From a virus: a stretch of DNA of 41,136 nt. The position numbers and the translations under genes are program-made. Positions 23,290-30,388 of this stretch are shown in pieces (position 1 is the first letter of the stretch; every line of letters starts with the position of its first letter). The notes beneath the pieces are model-generated. The model did no database searches. It was not told the DNA's origin and was given only the letters and a program-made list of their open reading frames with translations. The stretch lies in IMG/VR virus record IMGVR_UViG_3300046616_000193, positions 1 to 41,136 of that record, one strand, 5' to 3'.

Positions 23290-23303
23290 TAAACTTTAGC
23301 CCA
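23290..23303 (+). promoter_or_regulatory. Repressor promoter -10 element; leaderless start likely
   Basis: TAAACT (23290-23295) lies 7 bases before the repressor ATG (23303), so transcription would begin at or one base from the start codon. There is no Shine-Dalgarno sequence and the -35 area is poor and overlaps O2, as in lambda PRM, which is repressor-activated and gives a leaderless cI mRNA. Confidence 0.6.
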
Positions 23304-23683
23304 TGGAATCAGACATTTACTCGATCCGTCGCGAGAACCTGAAGGCTTGGGTGGCCCGTCACGGCGTGCCGCCGAAGGAACGCAGCTACTTCTCCCAGTT
23401 GATGCTGGGCACGACATCCATTGGCGAACGTGCCGCCAGGCGGATCGAGGTCAGCTACAAGATGGGAGTCGGGTACCTCGACAACCCAGCCATTCCGGAC
23501 CTGTCAGGCCGTAAGTTGCCCGAACTGCCCGGCGGCAGTACGTTGGTGCGGGTGGACGCGGCCGAGCTTTATCTACTGGGCTTGTTTCGCGAATGCGATG
23601 AGCGTGGACAGGAATCGATGCTCGATGCTGGCGAGGTCAGCGAGAAGCGCTCACTTACCGGCATCCGATACAACAAGACGTAG
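23303..23683 (+). CDS. Prophage repressor, C2/CI-like without peptidase domain
   Basis: This 126-residue protein has an N-terminal DNA-binding domain (SIRRENLKAWVARHGVPPKE; YFSQLMLGTTSIGERAARRI; GVGYLDNP) like those of C2-type phage repressors. There is no LexA-type Ser-Lys peptidase domain after it, only about 50 residues (ELPGGSTLVRVDAAELYLLG), so RecA-triggered self-cleavage is not expected and induction must work differently. It should bind the 18-bp operators at 23.2, 25.0 and 36.3 kb. Its 3' end overlaps a small convergent gene by 33 bases. Confidence 0.85.
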   Translation: MESDIYSIRRENLKAWVARHGVPPKERSYFSQLMLGTTSIGERAARRIEVSYKMGVGYLDNPAIPDLSGRKLPELPGGSTLVRVDAAELYLLGLFRECDERGQESMLDAGEVSEKRSLTGIRYNKT

Positions 23684-23809
23684 CACAGGGGCATTCTGTG
23701 GCCGCAGCGGCCACTTCGCTGCCCGGCGCTCTGCCTGAGCGATGGTTTCCTGGCGCGCACGGTGGTCCATGCGCTTGTACGCGGCAATGAGGAGGTGTAG
23801 GTTTTCCAT
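23651..23809 (-). CDS. Small conserved-looking protein convergent with the repressor
   Basis: This 52-residue ORF reads MENLHLLIAAYKRMDHRARQ, then ETIAQAERRAAKWPLRPQNA and PVLRLVVSDAGK. It looks like a genuine helical phage protein, not a shadow, and the 17-base-spaced promoter TTGTAG/TATAGT lies just upstream. It ends inside the 3' end of the repressor gene in the opposite direction, so the two could affect each other by antisense transcription. No function is known to me. Confidence 0.55.
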   Translation of the reverse strand: MENLHLLIAAYKRMDHRARQETIAQAERRAAKWPLRPQNAPVLRLVVSDAGK

Positions 23810-23843
23810 TTCCAAGGTGCAAAAATAAGTTCGCTTGGGAAAA

Positions 23844-23872
23844 ACTATACGTCTGTCGGTGTAGTCCTACAA
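23844..23872 (-). promoter_or_regulatory. Predicted leftward promoter for the small convergent gene
   Basis: On the minus strand TTGTAG (23872-23867) and TATAGT (23849-23844) are 17 bases apart, ending about 35 bases before the ATG at 23809. The -10 is good and the -35 modest. The remainder of the 23810-24068 gap shows no other supported feature. Confidence 0.5.
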
Positions 23873-24068
23873 ACGCCGAATACGCCGGGTTTACGGCCCC
23901 ATTTGTCAAACGAAAAGTAACAAATTCTCCGCGCCGACGGGAGTTCATAGGAAAACGACGGTCGCGCAAACTCACGTTCCACCGCTGGGCGGACCTGTCG
24001 GGTACGCGTTAGTATGAAACCCAAGCCAAAAAAGCCACGGAAGGATAAAAACGCGCAAGAATCGCGCG

Positions 24069-24320
24069 ATGAAAAAAGATGAGACGCAGACATCAGTCGT
24101 CACCACCATCCGGCTGCCGCGCGAGCTGCACCACGAAATAAAGGAAGCAGCGCGCGTGGCGGGGCACCCGATGAACGATGAAATGATTGCTAGGCTGTGG
24201 GCTAGTCCGCGCGGGACCAGCCTGGCCGACCTGGCGCGCCAGAACGAGAAAACGCAGCAGATGGTCCAGATGATTATTGACGCGATCCGGCCCGCCCGCC
24301 GGAAGCCCACCGACGAATAA
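24069..24320 (+). CDS. Arc-like ribbon-helix-helix DNA-binding protein
   Basis: This 83-residue protein has the short strand and two helices of Arc/Mnt repressors: TSVVTTIRLPRELHHEIKEA, ARVAGHPMNDEMIARLWASP. The alternate residues of TTIRL would lie in the DNA major groove. The C-terminus (about 50-83) is a helical tail (LARQNEKTQQMVQMIIDAIR) that could form a tetramer, as Mnt does. It sits between the repressor and the zinc-ribbon membrane gene, in the region that would be expressed in a lysogen. Confidence 0.85.
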   Translation: MKKDETQTSVVTTIRLPRELHHEIKEAARVAGHPMNDEMIARLWASPRGTSLADLARQNEKTQQMVQMIIDAIRPARRKPTDE

Positions 24321-24336
24321 TGGAAAAGGAGGGGCG

Positions 24337-24828
24337 ATGGCCCTGATCAAGTGCGACGAGTGCGCGCGGGAGGTAAGCGATACCGCCCCGCACTGCCCCG
24401 GCTGCGGCGCCAAAGTGCGCAAGCCCACGAGCCGGCTGACCCTGATCATCGGTGGATTCATCCTCGTGGCGATCGGCAGCAGTGTCTTCTCGTCCAACAG
24501 CAATAGCGCCAAGCCGGCTCCACAGAAAACGCCGCAGCAGCTGGCGGCCGAGGCAAAGAAGGAAGCCGCCTTCCAGCGCACCGCCGATATCACCCGACAA
24601 CTGAAGGCCGCGCTGCGCGATCCTGAATCCGTGCAGTGGGAATCCATCCGCGCCAACGATGACGCCAGCCTGGTGTGCCTCCAATACCGGGCCCGCAACG
24701 GCTTTGGGGGCATGAACCGCGAGGTCGCCATCGTCCAGGGCAACAAGGTCTCGCAGCGAGCCGCCGACTGGAACAAGCACTGCACCCAGCCGCTCACCGA
24801 CATGCACCACGTCCGCCTCGCCCTCTAG
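24337..24828 (+). CDS. Zinc-ribbon membrane protein with exported domain (possible superinfection exclusion)
   Basis: The product has 163 residues. It begins with a four-cysteine zinc ribbon (Cys6, Cys9, Cys20, Cys23: CDEC and CPGC), has one membrane helix (about 34-51, LTLIIGGFILVAIGSSVF), a Gln/Ala/Lys linker, and a C-terminal domain (ITRQLKAALRDPESVQWESI; SLVCLQYRARNGFGGMNREV) with two cysteines, probably outside the cytoplasm. AAGGAGGGG gives a very strong ribosome site. Position beside the repressor and the terminator right after it suggest a lysogeny gene, such as superinfection exclusion; that role is inference. Confidence 0.8.
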   Translation: MALIKCDECAREVSDTAPHCPGCGAKVRKPTSRLTLIIGGFILVAIGSSVFSSNSNSAKPAPQKTPQQLAAEAKKEAAFQRTADITRQLKAALRDPESVQWESIRANDDASLVCLQYRARNGFGGMNREVAIVQGNKVSQRAADWNKHCTQPLTDMHHVRLAL

Positions 24829-24852
24829 GCACTCCACCGCGCCACCCGCCAG

Positions 24853-24875
24853 CCCCGCACAGCGGGGTTTTTTTT
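24853..24875 (+). terminator. Rho-independent terminator closing the immunity region
   Basis: CCCCGC and GCGGGG form a 6-bp stem with an ACA loop followed by eight T, 25 bases after the zinc-ribbon gene. It isolates the lysogenic genes from the early promoter 110 bases on. Confidence 0.93.
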
Positions 24876-24968
24876 CGTCAATACCCGGAGTCACCCGACT
24901 TGCCAAATCGGCCAAGTTGCCAATTTGCGACGATGAGCGCGCACATTCTCCCCAACTCAGCAAAAATA

Positions 24969-25010
24969 ATTTAGTAGTTACTTGACGACGTGTTTAGTAA
25001 CTACTAAACT
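24969..25010 (+). promoter_or_regulatory. Rightward early promoter with two repressor operators
   Basis: TTGACG (24982-24987) and TAAACT (25005-25010) are 17 bases apart. A perfect palindrome GTTTAGTAACTACTAAAC (24992-25009) fills the spacer and the -10, and a second, imperfect site (24969-24986) covers the -35; their centres are 23 bp apart, as at the cro promoter. It should drive the PRTRC/replication operon and be shut in a lysogen. Confidence 0.85.
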
Positions 25011-25051
25011 CCGTTCCGTTAGTCAACAGAAGCCCTTCCCCGGAGGTTTCA

Positions 25052-25216
25052 ATGCGGAACAGAAAGACCCAGCCGTTCCTCGTCACCGTACGCACCGCCG
25101 ACCAGTGCACCCGCTACACCGACGAGCTGTCGACGTCGAGCGCCGAAGCCGCGCTTAAGGCGGCCCAGCTGTGCGGCGACACGCCGTGCGGCGTCACCGT
25201 CACCGTGCAAGGTTAA
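25052..25216 (+). CDS. Small early protein
   Basis: This 54-residue protein (MRNRKTQPFLVTVRTADQCT; YTDELSTSSAEAALKAAQLC) is the first gene after the early promoter and has a strong CGGAGG site 5 nt before the ATG. The strand-helix pattern, with AEAALKAAQLCGDTPCGVTV, suggests a small alpha/beta protein. Similar short proteins occur in phage and plasmid early regions without known function. It ends four bases before the next gene. Confidence 0.75.
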   Translation: MRNRKTQPFLVTVRTADQCTRYTDELSTSSAEAALKAAQLCGDTPCGVTVTVQG

Positions 25217-25220
25217 GGCC

Positions 25221-25646
25221 ATGCTGGTCACCGCGCCGGTCTCCATTGTCGACAGCTTAATGGACGCCGCCTTTCACGAGGCGCGCCAGGCGCGCAGCGC
25301 CGAATACAAGGAAGGCGCCCGGGCCGCGCTTGAGGCCAAGGTCAGCGGCGCCCGCGTGCACAGCCCCTACCGCTCCGGCACCGCACAGTGCGACGCCTTC
25401 TATTCAGGCGTCAACGAAGGCAACCAACTGTGGCGCGCGCACCTCGCGGCCGAAGACCGGCGCCTGGCGATCTCGGACCGCGCGGCGCTGGAGATCGGCC
25501 ACCGCCAGCTGTGCACCACCACCTCGCTCGACGACATGCTCAAGAACCCCGCCCTGAGCAAGGTCGTGCAGACGATGGCGCGCAAGCACCTGCAGCGGCG
25601 CGGCGGGTTCGATCCGAAGAAGCTGCAGGCCAACGATAACGATTAA
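25221..25646 (+). CDS. Hypothetical early protein
   Basis: This 141-residue, mostly helical protein (SLMDAAFHEARQARSAEYKE; YRSGTAQCDAFYSGVNEGNQ; LWRAHLAAEDRRLAISDRAA) has no motif I recognise. It lies between the small early gene and the PRTRC block and shares their codon use. A conserved-looking GTAQCDAFYSGVNEG segment might be a binding site. The operon context points to replication or host takeover, but nothing in the sequence decides. Confidence 0.7.
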   Translation: MLVTAPVSIVDSLMDAAFHEARQARSAEYKEGARAALEAKVSGARVHSPYRSGTAQCDAFYSGVNEGNQLWRAHLAAEDRRLAISDRAALEIGHRQLCTTTSLDDMLKNPALSKVVQTMARKHLQRRGGFDPKKLQANDND

Positions 25647-25688
25647 ACCGCCCGTCCGGGCACCCACCACCCCAAGAGGACCAGAGCT

Positions 25689-26336
25689 ATGACGATGTTC
25701 ACTACCCTCCATCCGCTCGCCAAGGCGGCGCAGCTGATGATCACGATCACGGCCGAAGGCGACGAGCAGCTGCGCGTCAACGTGACGCCGATCCCGGCCG
25801 ACACCAAGGCCAAGGCGCAGCTGCCGCAGCCGCTGTCGCTGCTCGCTACCCCGACCGAGTTCGACACCGACTTCGCGGCGGCGATCGCGACCTGGCACGC
25901 GCCCAAGCGCTCGCTGATCCAGCAGGCGCAGGAAGCGGCGAAAGAGAGCGCCGCCCCGGCACCGGCAAGCGCGGGCAAGCCGGTCGCGAAGACCGAGAAG
26001 ACGCCGAAGCGCCCCACCCCAGCGAAGAAGGACGCGGCCGACGCGAAGGCCGGCGGCCAGCCGGCGGCCGAGCAACCGGCTGCAGCGGGCGAAGCAAACC
26101 AGCAGGGTGATGTCGGCGCGGGCCAGCCGGGCAGCACGACCGTGGATGACGCAACGGCCACGACGAACGAGCAGGAAGTCGCGGCCACCGGCGAGCGCAC
26201 TGGCCACGAAGCGGCGCTGGGCGCAGAAGTGCAGCTCGAGGGCGCAACTGGCACCGAACCGGCCGAGCTGACCGCCGCGCTGGCCAGCGCCGACGCTGCC
26301 GCCCCGGCCGACACGCAGACCCTGAACCTGTTCTAA
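25689..26336 (+). CDS. PRTRC system protein E
   Basis: The product has 215 residues. Residues 1-80 (MTMFTTLHPLAKAAQLMITI; LRVNVTPIPADTKAKAQLPQ; PLSLLATPTEFDTDFAAAIA) match the pattern of PRTRC protein E, a component of the ParB-related, ThiF-related cassette otherwise known mainly from plasmids. The rest is a long low-complexity tail of Ala, Pro, Lys and Glu ending DTQTLNLF, which might be a peptide contacting the sliding clamp encoded downstream (QTLNLF resembles a beta-clamp binding motif). The molecular role of E is unknown. A second in-frame ATG is at 25695. Confidence 0.85.
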   Translation: MTMFTTLHPLAKAAQLMITITAEGDEQLRVNVTPIPADTKAKAQLPQPLSLLATPTEFDTDFAAAIATWHAPKRSLIQQAQEAAKESAAPAPASAGKPVAKTEKTPKRPTPAKKDAADAKAGGQPAAEQPAAAGEANQQGDVGAGQPGSTTVDDATATTNEQEVAATGERTGHEAALGAEVQLEGATGTEPAELTAALASADAAAPADTQTLNLF

Positions 26337-26347
26337 GCGAGGCAAGC

Positions 26348-26842
26348 ATGGATATCCAGAACCTCATCCGCGAATTCCGCTACAACGGCGTCACCCTCGC
26401 CGACCCGAGCGCGGCTATGTCGCTGCCGCAAGTGCGCGACTTCTACGCCAACGTCTACCCGGAAATCACCAGCGCCGATATCGAGGGCCCGGAGCAGGTC
26501 GGCGCGAAGGTCATCTACACGTTCCGGCGCGCGGTCGGCACCAAAGGCTGCGAACAGATCCGGGTGCGCACCGAGCTGCGCCTGACCGCCGGCGTCGACG
26601 CCGCGACTGTGGGCCAGCTGATCAACAGCCTCGGGCACACCGAGCAGGCCAACCTGATCGACGGGCTGGCGGACCTGTTGCCGACGAACGTGCTCAACGA
26701 CGCCGACAGCACCCTGGTCAAAGAAGCCCAGCTGCTGGTGCATACCTGTCGGCTGGCCGAGCTGCCCGAACGTGACCTGGGGCGCCTGGGCGTGCTGAGC
26801 TACGAGCACGGGGTGTTCGCGCTGGAGCTCGTGGCATGCTGA
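26348..26842 (+). CDS. PRTRC system protein C, ubiquitin-like, with unusual C-terminal extension
   Basis: The protein has 164 residues. Residues about 6-67 (REFRYNGVTLADPSAAMSLP; VRDFYANVYPEITSADIEGP; VIYTFRRAVGTKG) are PRTRC protein C, proposed to have a ubiquitin-like fold and normally about 70 residues, ending near the GTKG. Here about 97 extra residues continue in frame (RTELRLTAGVDAATVGQLIN; LIDGLADLLPTNVLNDADST) with no break in codon use. If the GTKG end is used for conjugation, the tail would have to be removed, perhaps by the JAMM peptidase encoded nearby. I do not recognise the extension. Confidence 0.85.
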   Translation: MDIQNLIREFRYNGVTLADPSAAMSLPQVRDFYANVYPEITSADIEGPEQVGAKVIYTFRRAVGTKGCEQIRVRTELRLTAGVDAATVGQLINSLGHTEQANLIDGLADLLPTNVLNDADSTLVKEAQLLVHTCRLAELPERDLGRLGVLSYEHGVFALELVAC

Positions 26843-27036
26843 ACCGCGTCGTGGCGATCGAGCGCCTGCGTACGTGCGGCCGGCTGTCGGCCGCGCCGCG
26901 GCCGCAACACGTGATCACCGCCGAGCAGCTCGACGCGCGGGTGGCCTGCGACGTCAAGCGCCTGCTCGACCAGCACGCCCGCCTGACGGGCCCGCGCTGC
27001 CTGGCGCCATCGGTCAACCATGCGGTGCTGCCGTGA
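26836..27036 (+). CDS. Small protein between PRTRC C and F
   Basis: This 66-residue basic protein (MLNRVVAIERLRTCGRLSAA; ITAEQLDARVACDVKRLLDQ) overlaps the end of protein C (ATG at 26836 before its TGA) and is itself overlapped by the GTG start of F (GTGA). The tight coupling on both sides supports a real gene. No motif is recognised. It might be a phage-specific insertion into the cassette or a small partner of C or F. Confidence 0.65.
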   Translation: MLNRVVAIERLRTCGRLSAAPRPQHVITAEQLDARVACDVKRLLDQHARLTGPRCLAPSVNHAVLP

Positions 27037-28082
27037 GCCTGCCCGCCACCGCCGCAACGCTGGCCCTACCCCGGCTCGCCCCGACGATCCCGGTGCAGTA
27101 CACGGTACCGGGCGTCGACGCGCTGACAGTGCCGCTGACCGTGGCGCTACTGGAGGCCGGCGTCATCACGGATGCCATGCTGCGCACGCCGCGCAACGCA
27201 CTCACCGACCCGATCGAGGGCGAGAGCGAACGCGCACTGTCGGCACGCGCGCTGTCGCACTGGTGGACCCGGCTGATCCGCACCACGCCCTGCAAGTTCT
27301 TCCGCTGGAGCCTGCACGTGCAGCAACTGGCCGTCGATGCGCCGGTACCGGCAAACACGGCCTGGTTCTGTTTCAACCGGATGCAGGGCGAGATCCCGCG
27401 CTTCGCGCTGGCGGCAGGCGTCGAGCGCCTCGAGCGCGCGCAGACCGGGCTCGGCCAGACGGTGCTGGCGGTGCTGCGCGACGCCATGCTGCTGCTGCCC
27501 GACTCGCTCAACCCGTGGCTGGCCATCGACTGGGTGAACTGGGCCTGGTGGCAAGACACCGAGAACGATGCCGAACTGCTGGAGATCAAGCGCATTGAAC
27601 ACGGCTACAAGTCAGTGCCGGAGCTGCTCGAGAACGAACGAGTCATCACGCGCGCGATGTTCTACGAGCGCATGCCGGAATGGGTCTGCAAGCCGGTCCG
27701 CGTGCTGTCGCGCGAGGAGATCGGCTCCGGCCGCGGCGAGTTTGCCCAGCGCGTGGTGGCAGTGTGCGACATGCTCCACCACCTGGTCAGCCGCCCCGAC
27801 TTCGTCCTGCGCCCGGAACACTCGGGCTCTTACCGGTGCGGCTACGAGACCGTCGACGGCACGGTCGTGCTGCTGTGGAAGCAGTTCGACGTGATCGGCG
27901 AAGCAATCGACGAGTACCTGAACCACCTCGGGGACACCGGCGACTACTGCGAATTTATCGACGCCAACCCGGTCCCGATGACGGCCGAGGGCATCCGCGA
28001 GTTCCAGACCCTGACCAAGCAAAAGATCGAGGTCGCGGTGCTGGTCGAGAAACTCATTCTTCTACTGGGAGAAAAATATTGA
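27033..28082 (+). CDS. PRTRC system protein F
   Basis: This 349-residue protein is close to the usual PRTRC F length. Segments RALSHWWTRLIRTTPCKFFR, WLAIDWVNWAWWQDTENDAE and ITRAMFYERMPEWVCKPVRV are rich in conserved-looking Trp and Arg. Its place between C and B is the normal order E-C-F-B-A-ThiF. The GTG start at 27033 overlaps the preceding stop as GTGA. No enzymatic motif is visible and its function is unknown. Confidence 0.8.
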   Translation: MSLPATAATLALPRLAPTIPVQYTVPGVDALTVPLTVALLEAGVITDAMLRTPRNALTDPIEGESERALSARALSHWWTRLIRTTPCKFFRWSLHVQQLAVDAPVPANTAWFCFNRMQGEIPRFALAAGVERLERAQTGLGQTVLAVLRDAMLLLPDSLNPWLAIDWVNWAWWQDTENDAELLEIKRIEHGYKSVPELLENERVITRAMFYERMPEWVCKPVRVLSREEIGSGRGEFAQRVVAVCDMLHHLVSRPDFVLRPEHSGSYRCGYETVDGTVVLLWKQFDVIGEAIDEYLNHLGDTGDYCEFIDANPVPMTAEGIREFQTLTKQKIEVAVLVEKLILLLGEKY

Positions 28083-28822
28083 GCCTGCACACCGTAGAAA
28101 TTCTCGGTGCCGGCGCCACCGAGCTCAACTTGGTCGGCGCGCTGCTGATGTACCAGTCCAACCGCGGCGACGTGTATGCCACCTCGCACCCGATCGATAT
28201 CGACGCCAGCAACCCGGGGCAGCGGATCATCGGGGCCGGCGTGCCGCTGTCGAAGGGCATGCTGACGCAGTTCGCCGACGCCGTCGGGAAGGCGACCGCG
28301 TTCTCCGGCTTCGTGCCGGACAACCTCCTGTATAGCTCGCCCAACCTGATCGCCTGGTGGACACCCGCCGCAATCCGCACCACCTGGTTCAAGCCGGCCG
28401 GCACGGGCAAGCTCGCCGGCCAGGGCCCGGCCGCGCACCCGGCGCTGGTATTCGTCGCCACCCCGGACGAATGGCACGTGTTCGCCCTGCGCGACGACCG
28501 CCGCCCGGGCCCGGCCACGCGCCTGTGCCACGCACCCCACTTCAACGTGTGGGACGGCGGCACGATCTGCACCGGCAATGTCGAGCTGCCGCCGGTACCG
28601 GGCGCCGACGCGATCGCCCAGTACGAGCGCGCGTTCTTCCGCAGCCACTTCACGCACCCGAACCGCAGCAAGGCCGTCAGGTACAAGGGCGGCATGGAGC
28701 AGCTCTGGCGTGACCAGCTCCGCAACCCCGACCCGGAGGCGATGCGCGCTGCACTGCTCGACTCCGGCGAAACCCTGCAGGCGGCGATCAAGCGCATTGC
28801 CGCCACCACGACTTCACGATAA
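28079..28822 (+). CDS. PRTRC system protein B (proposed E2-like)
   Basis: This 247-residue protein has features of PRTRC protein B: NRGDVYATSHPIDIDASNPG, FVPDNLLYSSPNLIAWWTPA, VWDGGTICTGNVELPP, and FFRSHFTHPNRSK. The family has been placed with prokaryotic E2-fold proteins; Cys164 in GGTICTGN is the natural candidate for an active-site cysteine. It starts at a TTG (28079) overlapping the F stop as TTGA, preceded by GGGAG. With C, A and ThiF it completes a ubiquitin-like conjugation set. Confidence 0.85.
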   Translation: MSLHTVEILGAGATELNLVGALLMYQSNRGDVYATSHPIDIDASNPGQRIIGAGVPLSKGMLTQFADAVGKATAFSGFVPDNLLYSSPNLIAWWTPAAIRTTWFKPAGTGKLAGQGPAAHPALVFVATPDEWHVFALRDDRRPGPATRLCHAPHFNVWDGGTICTGNVELPPVPGADAIAQYERAFFRSHFTHPNRSKAVRYKGGMEQLWRDQLRNPDPEAMRAALLDSGETLQAAIKRIAATTTSR

Positions 28823-28837
28823 CAACGAGGCCCACCC

Positions 28838-29611
28838 ATGCACACCCAAGAAATCAACGCCAAGTTCGACGAGCTGCTATCCCTCACCCGCCAGAACTTC
28901 GAGCTCTTCACCCGCACCGCCGCCGAAGCCTTGAAGCTGCAACGCCCGCTGCCGCTGGCCGTCGATGAGGACACCGCGCAGCCCGAGCAGCTGCAGCTCG
29001 ACATGGCGCTGCTCGCCGCGGCGCCGTTCGCCGCCGTGCCGCGCCACGCGCCGTTCCACCCGCTGCAGGACAACGGCCACCGCTTCCTGCTGGCCACCGA
29101 CGGCCTGTACCTCGAAGTGCGCCGGCCGTGGCTCCACCTGGTCCACCCGCTGGCGCCGCAGACCGCGGTCACCGTGCCGTATGGCGCACTCCAGAGTCAG
29201 TGCTCGCTCGACTTCGGCAAGATCAGCACCGCGCTGCCGCAGCTGAAGGAGTTCGCGGCAACCGCAGCGGCGACGGCGCCGATCGAGGCCGCCGCCAGCC
29301 TGCTATGGAACCACAAGGAGCGCACTTGGCGACTGGCGACGCCCGAGACCATCGGCGAGGCCAGCGAAAGCCGGATCCAGTACCGGCAGGTCGAGTGCGG
29401 GCCCGACGAATCGCTCGTGATCGACCTGCACAGCCATGGCCACGGCCCGGCCTACTTTAGCGCGACCGACAACGAGGACGACCGGGGCAGCGTGAAGATC
29501 GCCGGCGTCTTCGGCGACCTCGACAAGGCCAACCCGACGGTCGCGTTCAGACTGTGCATGCTCGGCCTGTATATCCCGATCAACGTCCCGGCCGAGCTGA
29601 TCTTCGGGTAA
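28838..29611 (+). CDS. PRTRC system protein A, JAMM/JAB metallopeptidase-like
   Basis: The product has 257 residues. The C-terminal domain contains a complete JAMM motif, His198-x-His200-x7-Ser208-x2-Asp211 (IDLHSHGHGPAYFSATDNED), which binds catalytic zinc in deubiquitinase-type peptidases; Glu150 (PIEAAASLLW) is a possible fourth catalytic residue. The N-terminal 110 residues are variable and lead into LLATDGLYLEVRRPWLHLVH. The likely role is processing or removing the ubiquitin-like protein C. Spacing to B is 15 bases and to ThiF 3, so all are one operon. Confidence 0.87.
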   Translation: MHTQEINAKFDELLSLTRQNFELFTRTAAEALKLQRPLPLAVDEDTAQPEQLQLDMALLAAAPFAAVPRHAPFHPLQDNGHRFLLATDGLYLEVRRPWLHLVHPLAPQTAVTVPYGALQSQCSLDFGKISTALPQLKEFAATAAATAPIEAAASLLWNHKERTWRLATPETIGEASESRIQYRQVECGPDESLVIDLHSHGHGPAYFSATDNEDDRGSVKIAGVFGDLDKANPTVAFRLCMLGLYIPINVPAELIFG

Positions 29612-29614
29612 GCC

Positions 29615-30388
29615 ATGCCGCACATCACCCCACCCGCCCTGCTGCAGCGCCCGGTCCGGATCGCCCTGATCGGCTGCGGCGGTAACGGCTCGCAGATGCT
29701 CACTGGTCTGGCGCGCCTGAACCACGCGATCACGGCGCTGGGCCACCCGGGCCTGATCGTGCGCGCCTACGATCCGGACACCGTCAGCGAAGCCAACATA
29801 GGGCGCCAGCTGTTCGGCAGCTTCGACGTCGGCGCCAGTAAGGCCCACGTGCTGGTCCAGCGGATCAATGCGTTCTTTGGCCTGAACTGGCAGGCGCACT
29901 TCGGCCGCTACGAAAACGATGGCCACGGCTGCCAGATCGCGATCGCCTGCGTCGACAGCGCCCGCGCGCGCCACGAGGTCCACGCCAAGCTGAAACGGCA
30001 GCCGGCCCTGTACTACCTGATGGACCTCGGCAACCGTGCCGCCGACGGCCAGGTGCTGTTCGGCGAACTGTCGCGGGGCCCCGGGATGACAGGCAGCACG
30101 CCCCTGCCCAGCCCGTACACCGTGCTGCCGGAGCTCGTCGACCGCAGCGCCAAGGAAGACGACACGCCGAGCTGCGGGCTGGCCGAGGCGCTTGAGCGCC
30201 AGGAGCTGTTTGTCAACCAGTCCGTCGTCACGCCGGCGCTGTCGATCCTGTGGGAGTTCTTCAGGCACGGCAAGCTGACCTGGCACGGCGCCTTCGTCAA
30301 CCTGCGCACGGGCAGCATGCGGCCGTTGACCGTGCGCGAGCCCGAGCCGCAAGCCGCCACCGATACCAACAAGGGAGACCCGAAGTGA
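29615..30388 (+). CDS. PRTRC system ThiF family protein (E1-like adenylyltransferase)
   Basis: This 257-residue protein has the E1/ThiF/MoeB fold: a nucleotide-binding loop IGCGGNGS (19-26), the strand-end acidic group YDPDTVSEANIGRQLF (52-67; Asp53, Arg64, Gln65) and Lys76 in GASKAHVL, all typical of enzymes that adenylate the C-terminus of a ubiquitin-like protein. ACVDSARARHE (111-121) corresponds to the second conserved strand. No CxxC zinc pair is seen. It would activate protein C. Its stop overlaps the GTG of the clamp-like gene. Confidence 0.92.
   Translation: MPHITPPALLQRPVRIALIGCGGNGSQMLTGLARLNHAITALGHPGLIVRAYDPDTVSEANIGRQLFGSFDVGASKAHVLVQRINAFFGLNWQAHFGRYENDGHGCQIAIACVDSARARHEVHAKLKRQPALYYLMDLGNRAADGQVLFGELSRGPGMTGSTPLPSPYTVLPELVDRSAKEDDTPSCGLAEALERQELFVNQSVVTPALSILWEFFRHGKLTWHGAFVNLRTGSMRPLTVREPEPQAATDTNKGDPK

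Noticed and set aside
24014-24082. 22-codon Lys-rich ORF before the Arc-like gene
   Set aside because: It has no ribosome site and overlaps the Arc start; too short and unsupported, although a leader peptide cannot be excluded.
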